NCBI GenBank assembly: GCA_930367205.1
Contig: OV884009.1
Location: 40,123,841-40,187,840, forward strand
DNA: 64,000 nt
DNA from: Acanthosoma haemorrhoidale
Taxonomy: Eukaryota > Arthropoda > Insecta > Hemiptera > Acanthosomatidae
Reading direction: 5' to 3'
Translations under genes and position numbers: made by a program
Notes under the pieces: generated by a model
Seen by the model: the letters and a program-made list of their open reading frames with translations, nothing else
Told to the model about the DNA's origin: nothing
Databases searched by the model: none
Shown: positions 49,498-61,386 of the stretch, piece by piece
How the letters are laid out: each line of letters begins with the position of its first letter
How positions within the stretch are numbered: the stretch's first letter is position 1

Positions 49498-50085
49498 CGT
49501 GTCCTGAGCCTCAGTGGTTCTCATGCTGTCTCTCAAGCTCCACTACCTCGATACTTAGTAGTAAGCCTCATTGTGTTTCCTTTTCGATTGCCGGGGTGGT
49601 GACAATTTTGCATGTGAATCGGAGAGGATCAATGGGAATTGTATGTATATGAATATTGTATGTCTGTGGGCTTACATGCTATATGCGTGAGGCAGTTAAG
49701 TAATTATTTATTACTTATTGTTCTATTATTTTTTTTAATTTTAGCAAAAGTATGGCCCATTTCGCTCTATTCAGCATTGTCAATAATTTAAATATTTGTA
49801 CTTACTGATTGCTATCATTGTTGCTTTTATTGATAGAATTTAGTTTATCACCATATGCGAAGTTAAGATTTTTGTTATGTGACTTTTTGAGGACAGTTTC
49901 ATTGATGACATCAATGGGAATTGTATGTATACGAATATTGTATGTCTGTGGACTTCTAAATACTATATGCGTGAGACAGTAAATGGGATAATGTAAACGT
50001 AGTATAATGAGAGAACTTATCACAATAGCCCCCCTCCTCTGTTTAGACTGATTATAATGTTACTTGAACAAAGAAGCTAATTGAG
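49498..50085 (+). mobile_element. diverged jockey-type 3' UTR with internal duplication
   Basis: GTGTCCTGAGCCTCAGTGG and TCTCAAGCTCCACTACCTCG (49499-49555) match GTCCTGAGCGTCTGTGG and the following block of the 57361 copy. GGTGACAATTTTGC and GTATATGAATATTGTATG follow. A 71 bp block (ATCAATGGGAATTGTATGTA to GCGTGAG-CAGT) is present at 49628-49697 and again at 49910-49980. The terminal tail (AACTTATCACAATAGCCCCC, AAAGAAGCT) ends at about 50080. Confidence 0.55.
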
Positions 50086-51557
50086 AAATTGATTTATTCT
50101 AGCGTTAGTTCATTAATCCATATAATGTGCATAGGACAAAAAAATATGGAAGGGGGCAGAATTGATTCAACTCGTGTCAGATTTTATTTTATGTAATCAC
50201 TTACATAACCAATTCTAAGAAGGGTGGGGTGGGGGTGATCCACGTAATGAGCAACCCTTGGTCTTCTGTGAACTTTCCCTAATGTCTTGGTTTTCGCAAC
50301 AATATTTTTCTTGAATCTGTGATTTATTTATATTTTTAGTTATTTTTTTTAAATGTTTAGCTATTTTATATTGTCAAATTTCGCTTGAATCGGAGTGTCC
50401 AAACGAAAGTATGGGAGGGGCAAATCGGAGTTTCAAGAACACGTTCCCAATCTTTATAAGTCTAGTCTGACAAACGTTTAAAAGTTTATTTACGTTCGTA
50501 TTAAACGTACTATATCTTTTGAACATCATAAAGAAAATCAGGCTTATTTGTTTGCATAGAGTAATTTACCACTAACTAAGCACAGCGAACCAAGTAATGA
50601 TCCACTTATTTCATGTCTTGCTCTAATATTGCATGGGGTCTCGGAAGAGTAAGATATTGCATAGGAAGGAAGATAATTGAACTTTTGATACATTAAGTGC
50701 ATCCTTATTATTAACTATTCCACAAAATATGCATCCTTTACTTAAAACAAAATTTTAGTATGCGTTAGCTGGAGAAATGTTACAAACGCTAAATGTAAAC
50801 CGTTTCACTCCTGATATGACAAGGATAATATGTAAGATAATCCACACTTGCAATGGTGACGCTGTATGCTTTATAGTGTAATCAAGGAAGGAGGCAGTTA
50901 CCGTATATATTATTAACGGGACGGCTACATGCAATATATCAGATATTCAAATTCGCCATTACAACTACTTAATGTGTAGTCTTAGTAACTTAATAAGATG
51001 AAACTAAATTTTAGTTTACGTTAGAAATAACAAAAGTTATATCAAAAGTTATATATATATATATTAAAATCTCAGTCCAGAATACGTGTGAAGGGTCAGC
51101 TTCCTGTTTGACATTAGGAACTCTTCCTAAGGAATTGATTTTACAGAATGAAGAAACATCCAGCGGTTTTAAATTATTATAATTAATAAACTCAGAACCA
51201 AGAAAGAACAAACCGAATAGTAATAATAAAAATATGTTTATTATCCTAGGAATGTGTCCCTTAATAACAAACAGTTATTTAACATAAAGTAGGACCTTTG
51301 ACAGTAGGAATACTCACTAATATTAAAAATGTGCAGAGAATAAAATATACATAAAGTAAGTGAAAATATAAAAAAAATGTATATATACCAATAAAAGACT
51401 TGCTAGAAAAATAAAATATTTACACAAATATACACGCGCTAATTTACAACTAGAAATTTACACATAAATATGAGGGTACATATATACCTATATTTATGCA
51501 TTAAAAAATAAAATGAAAATACCCTAAGTGTAGATATGCACTACCACCCAAAGCAAT
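50086..51557. other. AT-rich DNA, nothing assigned
   Basis: No supported gene. 51036-51062 has a short direct repeat (AAAAGTTATATC twice) running into a TA repeat. Confidence 0.5.
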
Positions 51558-51786
51558 ATCCGCGGCTGACGGAGAAGCGTGGGGGACTTCCCAAGACTCC
51601 GCTTCCTCTTTCGCATGCGAGGAAGGTGACAACCATGTGGACATGGGAGGCCTCTGGGCTGTTTGGAAATACTGTATGAACGAGGGAGTTAATGCAAATT
51701 GTAAATATGGTATGAATGAAAACATTTATCACAATTACTTATTGCCCAATAAGGCAGATTGTGATTTTAGCACTATAAAGAAGATG
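51558..51786 (+). mobile_element. jockey-type LINE, 3' UTR
   Basis: Sense copy: CCGCGGCTGACGGAGAAGCG, CGCTTCCTCTTTCGCATGCG, GGCCTCTGGGCTGTTTGGAA, ATATGGTATGAATGAAAACA, TTGCCCAATAAGGCAGATTG, ending CACTATAAAGAAG. 5' truncated within the UTR. Confidence 0.85.
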
Positions 51787-53729
51787 CAACTACCCATTTG
51801 TGTCCTTGTTGATTAAGGTTCCTAGAATGGGATACTGGTTGTCCGGTCGAATTAAAGGGAGATCTGATCCTCATCAACTTCGTTAATCCGGCTTACGTGT
51901 GCAAAGCACATGTCCACTGAATCAAGACTCCTTTTCATTTCGATTCAACATCTACAGAAGCAGCTTATAGTAAACTATATTACACCATAAAAGATCATCT
52001 CTTTAGACGAAGCACACCTCAGCAGTTGTTGAGTAAACAACGCTAAAAATATAACTGGAGGCTGTGTTTGTTCTTGAGTGTGGAAAACATCGGTGGATTG
52101 TTGCCTATTAGTACGGCTTGAAAAGATCGATTGAAAATCGCCCATGTAAACAAGACACTTGCTCCCTGGCAAATCCGTTGAGTGTATTGTGTGTGTGAAA
52201 GCGATAACACGCCTTGACCCTTCCTGAATAAGGAAGATGGGTAAACAACCGGACTGTTTACCCATAACCAATCGATTCCCCCAATATATTCCTATATTCC
52301 ATTTTCAAATATTAAGCACGGGGGAAGGTCAAACGTGCTGCTCATATAAAAGGAATTAAATTTTACAGTTACTCCCTTTTCCATCACGAAAATTAATGAC
52401 GTAAGTTTTATGAACACTCCAGAGCCAATAGAAGTTTTAGTTTTTACCTCATAAATTTGACCACAGTTTCAAATTAGGTATAATCCGTAATTGCATGATT
52501 AACCCTATTAAACGAATTAAAACATATTATTGACTTGAACTATTAATTTTAATTTCAACAGGCCTGACACACTATTTCACCCAGTTAATCTAATAGAACT
52601 CTGTGAAAATGTTAACTGGGACAATCGAATATTATATATTTATACCAGCAGTGTACTATTTTATTTTAAGAAGGTATGAACAATGACATTAAAATCGTGT
52701 TCTTATTAAAGTCCAAAATATGAACAAATGGACAAAACGTTAATTCTTTTAAATATCCAGTAAATAAATATAGGTAGAACCGACTAAGGATAATTAAGGC
52801 CATCTGTTAAGATTATAATTACAATGACGTCTGCCAAGGCAGGCAATGCTGAATTTCATGAACAACTCAGCAATTAAATATTGCGAGTAAATAAATGTCT
52901 AGGTCAATCAACCCTGAGTGAATTTCACACATCTAACGGCTGCTGAGGTTTAACGAGTTGTCTTTACCGTGGACGTGCGAGCTAACCCTTCTCTGGGAAA
53001 TTTTAATTTTCTTACGCCTCCAAGATTTTTTTTTGTATATTTTCTTTATTTTGTTTATTATAATTGAAAGAATGATAGATTGTACTCTACATCCGATTAA
53101 CCTGGATTTTCGTTTATACAATAAAAATATTATTGACATTTGTGAAGCCAATACACAATGATGCAGTTCGTCATTCGGACTCATGACATTTAGATAAAAT
53201 AAATTTCTCTTCTCTTACGACAACAAATAACAGGATTAATATTTTTCCAATCGGCCGCTAAGCAAAGTGGGTCTGTAATTTGGTCAGAAAATTCCAGAGA
53301 GGATTGGGTATACGTTGGAATGTGGTTAAGGCATCTGGATCGGAATGCGAGCAGGGAGGTTTAGAGCAGTGGCCTCCCTGTCAGGGCGTTCGCCATTGGC
53401 CAGAAATCTGCATGGTTCACGGCCCTTTTTACCAGCTCCCTCTGAATGTTCAACTACCATTTTCTACTATGATACCTTGATGATAAAAAATCTTCCATTA
53501 AGAAAAATATTGAGAATAAATGATCTTAACTAAATAATTACAGCTTGCTTATACGGCATTATTAATTGTGATGTAAGAACTCATTCATTCCTATGTACAA
53601 TTCCATCCATACAATATATACATAGACATTCTGCCCATGTCCCCCCATAGTCCTAAGGCATTTCCCACAGCAAGAGGGTGGAAGGGGGAAAATCAGCGGA
53701 TCTACCACTGCCTCCCTCTCGTACCGTTT
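51787..53729. other. unassigned DNA
   Basis: No supported gene. 53270-53450 is less AT-rich, without coding motifs or a recognised repeat. Confidence 0.45.
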
Positions 53730-54110
53730 TGACTTCTGCTGAAGACCAGTGAAAAGCCAAGAGAGTCACAGACGCTCAGGATATGATGACCAGTGCCAGG
53801 ATCCGATGAATTACACATCTATTGACAATAGGTCGCGAGGCCACCACAGTTTTAGATGACAGAGAGAATGGTAGGAAAAAGTGAGGAGTTGGGAAAAGGG
53901 TTTTGGATGAGCGGATAGGTTTTTTTTTAATTTGGAAAATCATGAGGGTATAATGTCAAGGACAGTTGGTACGTGGAGGTCTCTGTGAAAGGGTATGCAA
54001 GGGTACAATAATGTGTGCTTGTAATGCAAAAGGGAGCGTTGACTGCAGTTCTGAGGACTGTGGATTGGAGTCTTTGGATTCGTTTGATGTCCAACTGGCT
54101 TTTAAATATG
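53730..54110 (-). pseudogene. jockey-related ORF2 C-terminus and 3' UTR
   Basis: Reversed, 54030-54105 gives QLDIKRIQRLQSTVLRTAVN, equivalent to IQSFQSKVLRTIVN of the 18187 copy, followed by frame-shifted C-terminal sequence and GGTGGCCTCGCGACCTATT. The 3' UTR contains AGAGTCACAGACGCTCAGGA (plus strand, about 53761). A more distant family than the main jockey copies. Confidence 0.65.
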
Positions 54111-54889
54111 TGTTCGATTTTGAAACGTCGTATATTACAAAGTGCATTGGATTACATATTATTTCTAGTGTTTATTCATCATACAGTGTATCGTTAACGC
54201 TGTTTTATTTATATGCTTGCGTTGAACGAGAAAGCTGGGCTTGGGAACACAACAGGAAATTCTCAACCAAAATAATATTATTCACAAGATAATAAACTGA
54301 ACTAATCATTGTAATAAAACTATAATAACCTGAGGATAGGTCTCTCTTGTACATGAAGAGCCGAGGTCTTTGTGATACCTGTCATGAAATCGTTACTATT
54401 TTAAACATATTTTCCTTGTCTGTAATGTTAGGTCAAAGTATTATGAGATGATGAGGAAAAAATTAAGAAACTGGTGATGTTTCTAAAGGACACAAAGCTA
54501 ACTGCTATGTTTCACATTGTGTAAACCAAGAATTTTCAAGAATAGTTAACAAGGAAAGAAAATTACTAGATACAGAAAGAGGTTTTATTACATTGTTTAA
54601 CAGACCTTATCATGTAATCAATAAGATAAAAATGAATGCTTTATACAAAAACAGGCGTAATCAAAATGTTATAATTTGAGTACTTATTAAACTTAAATAA
54701 AAATATACAAGATATAGGTAATGTTTAAATTTGATGAAAATGGTATTTTAACCAACTCTAATTTGTTCTGTATTCACCTTAACTTACTTGTAACACCCTT
54801 GACTACTAAAGGATTATTTACTTACTCGGGTTGGTAACCAACCATCATGGTAACCATAACTTACTGATCAGGAGAATGGATGCGAAGTT
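54111..54889. other. AT-rich DNA, nothing assigned
   Basis: No supported gene or repeat. Confidence 0.5.
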
Positions 54890-55647
54890 AATAACTGTCT
54901 ATTGGGTCGTCACTAGGGAGGTGCCTGATCACCCTAGCCCTGGTGACAAGTGAGGATTGTTCGAGTTTATAACATGGACAATCGTTCCATGATGGCGTTA
55001 CTATCTGACTCCATTTTTATGATAGGTATGTGCCCCGACAATGCACTATGTTCTAGAGAAGAGGTACAGAGGTTTCATAAAGAATTAGTCAAGTTTTCAG
55101 AGTTCGAGCGGAAACCAAGCAAGCGTCACCACGTAAAGGTCGTGAGAGCCTCGCGAGGAGACTGACGAGGCGACTAAGAGACTCATGCCCAGGGCCAGGA
55201 GCCCTGGCTTAAAGCGTCACCGAGTACAGGTCGCGAGAGACTCAGAGGTGGATGAGGAGAAGGACTAACTAACAGGGGCAGGGGCCCTGCCTTAAGTACC
55301 CTCTCTGCTTCCGGCTGGGAGGCTGCGAGGGTTGTTAATGTTTATGACTGCCAGCTGGTGACTCTTTCTCGTGTGACTTGGAAGGGTTGTTAATGTTTAT
55401 GACTGCCAGCTGGTGACCCTTTCAAGTTTATGACGGCCAGCTGGTAATCCTTTCATGTTTATGACTGCTAGCTGGTGACTCTTTCAAGTTTATGACTTAG
55501 TTGGCTTCCGCCTTTTATTGCTTAACACTTTTACAATGATTTACATTTGATTATAATACATTTAGTTCATGTTGTTTTACTTTTGCTTACAATATATATG
55601 CAATAGAGTATAGGGTGATTTAACTTATGTAGTTAGCGGTCGCTACA
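54890..55647 (-). mobile_element. Ty3/Gypsy (Mag-like) LTR, copy C, diverged middle
   Basis: Reverse-complement match to copy A at both ends: TGTAGCGACCGCTAACTAC from 55647 downward, and the ACCCTAGCCCTGGTGACAAG to GTCGTCAC block at 54905-54955. The middle differs: it has two roughly 90 bp imperfect repeats (AAGCGTCACC... near 55117 and 55214) and the 31 bp tandem array at 55395-55518. The last roughly 250 bp toward the primer site is missing. Confidence 0.8.
55340..55518. repeat. 31 bp tandem repeats inside LTR copy C
   Basis: GTTTATGACTGCCAGCTGGT begins at 55340, 55395, 55426, 55457 and (partial) 55488. The last four are spaced exactly 31 bp apart; the first is 55 bp away and includes the flanking GGGTTGTTAAT. 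Absent from copies A and B. Confidence 0.85.
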
Positions 55648-57360
55648 CTGTCCAATTAAGACAGAGGTATCAACTCTACTGAAAAGGTCGTCACTTTTCT
55701 TACGATTAAAAATCCATTACCACACATTTTTATTAAAACTTCAGGAAAAAATCAAAATAATTATGTTAAATTTTTTCCAAGTTCAAACTGGTCTGAATTT
55801 ACGAAACAAGAAGAAATCACGCGGTTCTAACTAGTGCTATTCAAACTGTTTATTAAGATAATGTTTAGTATATTTAAACATTTTATAATATACAGACAGT
55901 CGTTTCATTTTAATTTTATCCATATTACTAATCAAAATTTCTTGTATTTAAAAAAATTACTGATAAATTAAAGTTTCAAACGCAACCCAAATAATATTTT
56001 ATAATTATAGTTTGATAAAAGACACAAATTACATATTGTTAATCAGGACGCTAAAACTTTAAATTGAAAACTGTACAATAAATTATATACATTTATTGTC
56101 ATTTCCAAACATTAAATTAATGATTGCTACTTAATCAGGTTTTATGGAAATAGCTACATTTTTCATATGGGACCTCTATATGAAATTTCATGTCTAGATT
56201 AATGAAGGTAAATTTAACTATAAATATGAAATAAATAATTCAATAAAAAATACTAAAAATTAAGTTATTTCTATAAACTATAATATATAACAATTAAATA
56301 AATAAATAAAATCAGATCAGTTTGAATCGCACAAATCTTAATTATTACAATTAAATACATAATTACAAATTATGTTTTGTGGGAACATAAAAATTTTCAT
56401 TTTAAAAAATACAAAACCATAAACATGGCAGGACCAGTTATCCTTATAGCAAATGAAAACTTTGTGTAAATATTTGTGAATAAGTCAACAACAATTAATT
56501 CGAGCAGGATAATCATTAAGACTAAGTAAATCAGTCACTCAGGTGAAAACGCAATGGTTTCTGGTTTTGAAAAAAAAGCAACGCAACTCTAAAACATAAA
56601 ACAGGGTAAGTAATCGGTATATAAATTTATTTATATTTTTATAGTTGAGGTGGAAATTTTGAATGTCAGCCCATTTAATTGAGAAGCATCTGCTCGAAGT
56701 ACATTTGCAGATAATAAATGGAAAAGTCCTATCTCTTTAAAAAACAAAAAAACGAATAAGATATAAAACCATTGGACCGTTCTGTCATCGTCAAACAATC
56801 TCCATTACCAGATTACAACCCAGGGAGGAAGGGGAGGGAAGAAATTTAATTTAAACTAACGGTCATCTCAAGGAGTCCCTCTGCCTATTGAGTAATTCCT
56901 TTGTTTAATATGAGATCGCTCCCAAGGGCTTCTGATTGATGATGATTTGCAGGGATGACCCGGGGGATAAAAGTAGGAAGTAATCGAGCTATCCGGAGTC
57001 GGCATTACCCGAAAAGAATGTCGGATTGTCGGGGGAAAAAATTCGCACGGTTTATTTTGTATCTGGACAGCATAAGGCTTTTTGAAAAGGAAAAAATATA
57101 TATCATACCTTGGCCCCAAAAAGGAGTTGAGTTTTTGTTCTGTATTCGATTATGGTGACAATTTTTTGAGGATAAAAACAACTTGCATATTAATAAACAG
57201 GATTTTTAGGCATTTAATTTGAGACCTATATACTACTACTATTACTACATATATTAGTAAAATATTATTTTCTGAACACTCAATAAATAATGACACTCAT
57301 GTTTTATAGAGTTGGCTCTGTGAAATAAAATCACCCCGAAAATTTTTCTTTTATATCTAA
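55648..57360. other. AT-rich DNA, nothing assigned
   Basis: No supported gene; very AT-rich from 55700 to 56650. Confidence 0.5.
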
Positions 57361-57655
57361 CTGTCCTGAGCGTCTGTGGCTCTCGAGCTCTTGGTCAGCC
57401 TCCACTGGCCTGTATCCAGTGACGCGGCTGACGGATAAGAGTGGCTGTCTTCCTAAGAATCCGCTTCCTCATTCGCATGCGGGTCAGGTGAAAACAATAT
57501 GGATTGGGGGGTCTCCGGGCTGTTTGTAAATACTGTCTGAATGAGCGAATGAATGACAATTTTAAATATGGCATGAATGAGAACATTTATCACAATTACT
57601 TATTCCCTAATAAGGTAGATTGTAATTTTATCACAATAAAGAGGTTTCTATAAAA
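57361..57655 (+). mobile_element. jockey-type LINE, 3' UTR
   Basis: The longest sense 3' UTR fragment: CTGTCCTGAGCGTCTGTGGC, CTCTTGGTCAGCCTCCACTG, GACGCGGCTGACGGATAAGA, CGCTTCCTCATTCGCATGCG, then the tail TATGGCATGAATGAGAACAT and CACAATAAAGAGG. No coding part. Confidence 0.85.
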
Positions 57656-59236
57656 ATTATAACAAACAAACACAAAAATGAATTAAACATAAAAAAAAAA
57701 TATTAATTAATCGACGTTTCGAATTTTCATGGATGAATAAATAAGGTGAAATATTGTAGAGATAAAGCAATCAAATGTTTTTTTGAAATGAAGGTGTTAT
57801 GATATTGTGTTACATTTCTACTAACTGTGATAAGAAATGTCTCAACTTCGGAAATTATTCTTCAGCACTATGCTTGTTTCATTAGCAACAATCAGTTTAC
57901 TGGAAACTCTTGAGCCTGCTCAGTTCAAGAAGATATTTAAGAATAACTTAATATGTTAGGCTCACTAAAAGATAAATCCCGATTTATTGTTTCTGGGATT
58001 GTCATGTGTTCCCGTTGTAGTGAATTATCGTTTGGGAACAATCAGTCCAAGTCCCGTCTGCTGCGCGGTTAATTTGTTTCTTATTGGTGTGAGCTATTGA
58101 CTACTCCAGTAGTAATCTTAATTACATTTTTGTATCGTTTAGTTTTGTTACGAATCGCTGAATGTTGCAATTTGGTTAGGAAGGTTGCTAGTTCGAATAA
58201 TTAAAAACTAACACCCAACACTTATGAAAACCATTACCAAATTTACGACCACGCAATAATAATAACAGGATTGAACGTTGAAGTTGCGTAAATTGAAAGT
58301 GAGTGAGATATGTATACACTTTTTATATTGTGTTGGATGAGTTTTTAAACAGTGGAGCTCACAATTTAAACGGGCATCCGTCTGTAAGGTTATAAACTAA
58401 CAATATTGCGAGATAATAATTATAATAAAAGGAAGAATACCTTCATCAACTGTTACAACGAAAAATAGCACTATTAACACATATAAAAAACTTAGCTAAA
58501 ATATTTACGTGAAAAACGTATCAAACCTTAAAACGTTTCAAATAAACGATATTCTTTTTGCGTTACCGTTTGGGGGGGTGACGTTGTGTAAAATCAAACT
58601 TTAATTGTAGAATAGCTTACAAATTATGTCCAGGAATTATAGAAATTGGAGAAAGGAGTTTGATGTTATAAAGGTGTAATTTATTTCTGTGTATATGTAT
58701 CTTCACCAAAAACTGATCAGCATGTTACAAGACATTGTGAATATGTCATTAACATTTATAATAGGTTTCGTCATATTTATGTCCGCAATAACATAGAACA
58801 CATTCAAATCAGAGACGAAAAAAAAAAATCTAATCTCGGTTTTGAATTTGCGTCTTGCTATTGTAACTTGAGCAACTCCTGAGTAAGATTTCCTATGCCT
58901 TTTCCTTTTATAATTGAAGCAAAGTGACTCAATTAAGTTTACCAATTGCTGGAAAAATAACGTTTAATGTACCTTGATAGTTTGATTGTTTTATTTCTCC
59001 CTATTATCGCGAATAATTGTTCTTGTTTACTGAGATTTTTATTTCTTTTTTAGATTTTATTGATTTAATGTAAGTATGTTCACATGGCCAGTGAAATATG
59101 AATCAGCTCCAGGTAAATTCATTAGATATTTTTCCTGAGTTGGAAAAATATGAATGTTTCCTTTAAGTTGGAGACAGAAGAGGTCTGCCGTCAGATGTAG
59201 TAACTTAATCCCTGCTGACCAGTTTGTAAACACAAA
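57656..59236. other. AT-rich DNA, nothing assigned
   Basis: No supported gene. A G-run (GGGGGGG) lies near 58571. Confidence 0.5.
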
Positions 59237-59560
59237 GTGCTCGTAAGTCTCCCCCCCCCCTCGGCTAGCCACTACTATCTCTTCTTATCAAGGCTCTGTG
59301 GTGGGGGGAAATGGAGTTTGTATGTGCACGACAGCCTGAAGACCTCTCGCCCACATCCGACCATCCACACATCGAATTCCTTATCGCCGAGACCACCAGC
59401 AATACCCATCCCCTCCTGTAGTGTATTGTCCCCATCCCAGGTTCCTTTTGAATCAACCCTCCACATCATTCCTCTTTACCCCAATCATTTCCGGTGACTT
59501 AAAGACTAATCTATTGGAGTTCTGTGATAAGTTCCACCTAGAAAACATGCTATTTTGTAT
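59237..59560 (+). pseudogene. LINE endonuclease fragment (CR1/L2-like), broken
   Basis: CGGGKWSLYVHDSLKTS (about 59300-59350) is the GGVALYVRDSL-type motif of LINE endonucleases. After a frame change, HIIPLYPNHF and then SGDLKTNLLEFCDKFHLENM (about 59490-59550) match the (S/T)GDFNxxLL...F...F.L motif, with Asn of GDFN changed to Lys. The remainder of the element is missing. It probably belongs to a CR1/L2-like LINE rather than the jockey copies. Confidence 0.6.
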
Positions 59561-61106
59561 CTATCTCTTCAGTTCATATTTGTAATTCCACTACCTGATT
59601 GGTATCTATCTACTTTATCTTCTATCATCTTTACAGCCACCTGTTGCATTTGTGTCTTCTTTCCATATAATATACTAATAATATAATATAATATACTATA
59701 TATAATAATATCCCGCCTATTCTTTCTAAAATCATCATTTTCCGTATTCTTGACGCCCCTGCCCCTAAAAACACTACTAGATCTGTAACCCTTGGATTCG
59801 GATGTAAGCAACTCCTGCTCTACAATTTCTTCTATGGTGGACAACCTTAATGGCAATTGTCTGCTAATCCTTGATGCTCATTGTCACCAAGATAGTTTAA
59901 ATAAAAAAAAGTTTTCGTCTCTCCTTAGATGCTTATCGACTTAGTATATATTTTATGTATAAATAATTGGGGCAACGCCAACTGAACGAATTGGTCAAAA
60001 ATGTCAAATAGATTTCCCCAATCAATTAATAACCTATATTTAAAATTTATATAAATATTTTGATATTTACAATTAGAAGATTTTCAGTGACAGATAAAAT
60101 ACTGTTTTTAAATTAAATTTGTTTACACATATTTCTAAAAATACAATTCAGTTCATAATAGATATTGAAAAAAATCTTTGAAAATTTTAAATATATATAA
60201 TGAAAAAAAAAAGGCAAGGCAACTGGTCCTAGGGTTAACTAGTTTAAGGGTTTATTCACTGAATAAAGGGTTGTAAATTCACAGTGAATAACCGCCTCTA
60301 GTTTCACTCCTAACGAGTTGTCCTCAGCGCACAATTTGTTTTGTTTTTTACGAGTACAGAACCGTCCACAATATATTTTTATTACCATTCTTGTGACACG
60401 CTGAGCTTCCCATTCAGAGGTGATAACAGGTCTCATCCATCTCCGAAATGAAGTCTTCAACAATTCTATTCTAGAAGAGTTATCTCAATTCATTTGTCAT
60501 AATTCGTCAAAAGGGGACGAGCGAATGTGGGAGGCGAAGTTGACCGAAGAGTCTTATCTTATAATTGGCTTTTGAGAACATAAATATTTAAAATATAAAC
60601 AAGCCTAATTATTATTTGGAGATGATATATCAAACAATAAATGTTTAATGTATAAGAGCATAATTAATTGTTTTTTTTATCGCTACAGCTTATTAAGATT
60701 TCTTTGTTTGTTTTTTCTCTCAATAATTCCCTTGAACTCTATTATTTTTTTACCCGTGTGTCCATCTTTTCGAGTCTTAGTGAGCCCGTTGTTCAATATA
60801 AAACCATACAATTTTACAAAGAGATCCCAATTGAAATTGTGAACACTGAAAAAACATAGCCTTTTCTTCATGATTTACGATTACGTTACATTAATTAATT
60901 ATTACTCAGTATTAAAACTAAAATTTGTACAGAAATCAATGCATGAGTATTAAAACCTGTGCTCTTCAGTTTATTAGTGATTTGTTTCTTTGAGAAAAAA
61001 AAGGCTTTTTAACCACTTCGCTTGACACAGTATCACACAAAGCATACAATACCTAAATGCTAATTGGTTTGTAGGATGTCACGAGGCCACCTCCGTCTTG
61101 CACGTC
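59561..61106. other. AT-rich DNA; possible short jockey remnant at the right end
   Basis: 59680-59715 is a TAATA-rich simple repeat. 61075-61096 (TGTCACGAGGCCACCTCCG) resembles the ORF2-stop block of the jockey copies (GGTCACGAGGCCACTGCCG), so the provirus that starts at 61107 may have landed beside or inside a jockey remnant. The rest shows nothing. Confidence 0.35.
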
Positions 61107-61359
61107 AGTTAAATAATTGAAGACCAAAGGGGCCTTTTTAAAAAGTAATTTATTAACTAGACAAAAGAATACAACTTATATGACAAAGTGATTAAGTAAT
61201 ACGTCAGGGGTACAGTAACGAGATGAATGAGAGCTGGTGAGAGGAAAGGAAGGATTATATAATGAACAGATTAGATTAAGGAGTGCTGACTTAAGCGATG
61301 GTGCAGGTGTCAGCTGGGTGTTGACTGTCGGTGTGCGTGTGTCAGCTGCTTCCATAACT
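61107..61359 (-). mobile_element. 3' LTR of the endogenous insect retrovirus
   Basis: 253 bp from AGTTATGG (61359) to ATTTAACT (61107); the ends AGTTA and TAACT are complementary, as in errantivirus LTRs. Transcription signals in order: TATA box ATTATATAA (about 61254-61262), initiator TCATTC (61225-61230) 30 bp later, poly(A) signal AATAAA (61149-61154). This gives a short U3, an R of about 90 bp and a short U5. The left boundary is inferred from the terminal inverted bases; the 5' LTR is outside the window, so the pair could not be compared. Confidence 0.7.
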
Positions 61360-61370
61360 CCTTCCGACTT
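61360..61370 (-). promoter_or_regulatory. polypurine tract
   Basis: AAGTCGGAAGG directly before the LTR start and 16 bp after the env stop, the usual place for plus-strand DNA priming in a retrovirus. It is short and has a T and C near its start. Confidence 0.55.
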
Positions 61371-61386
61371 TAGGTTTCTTGTTCCA

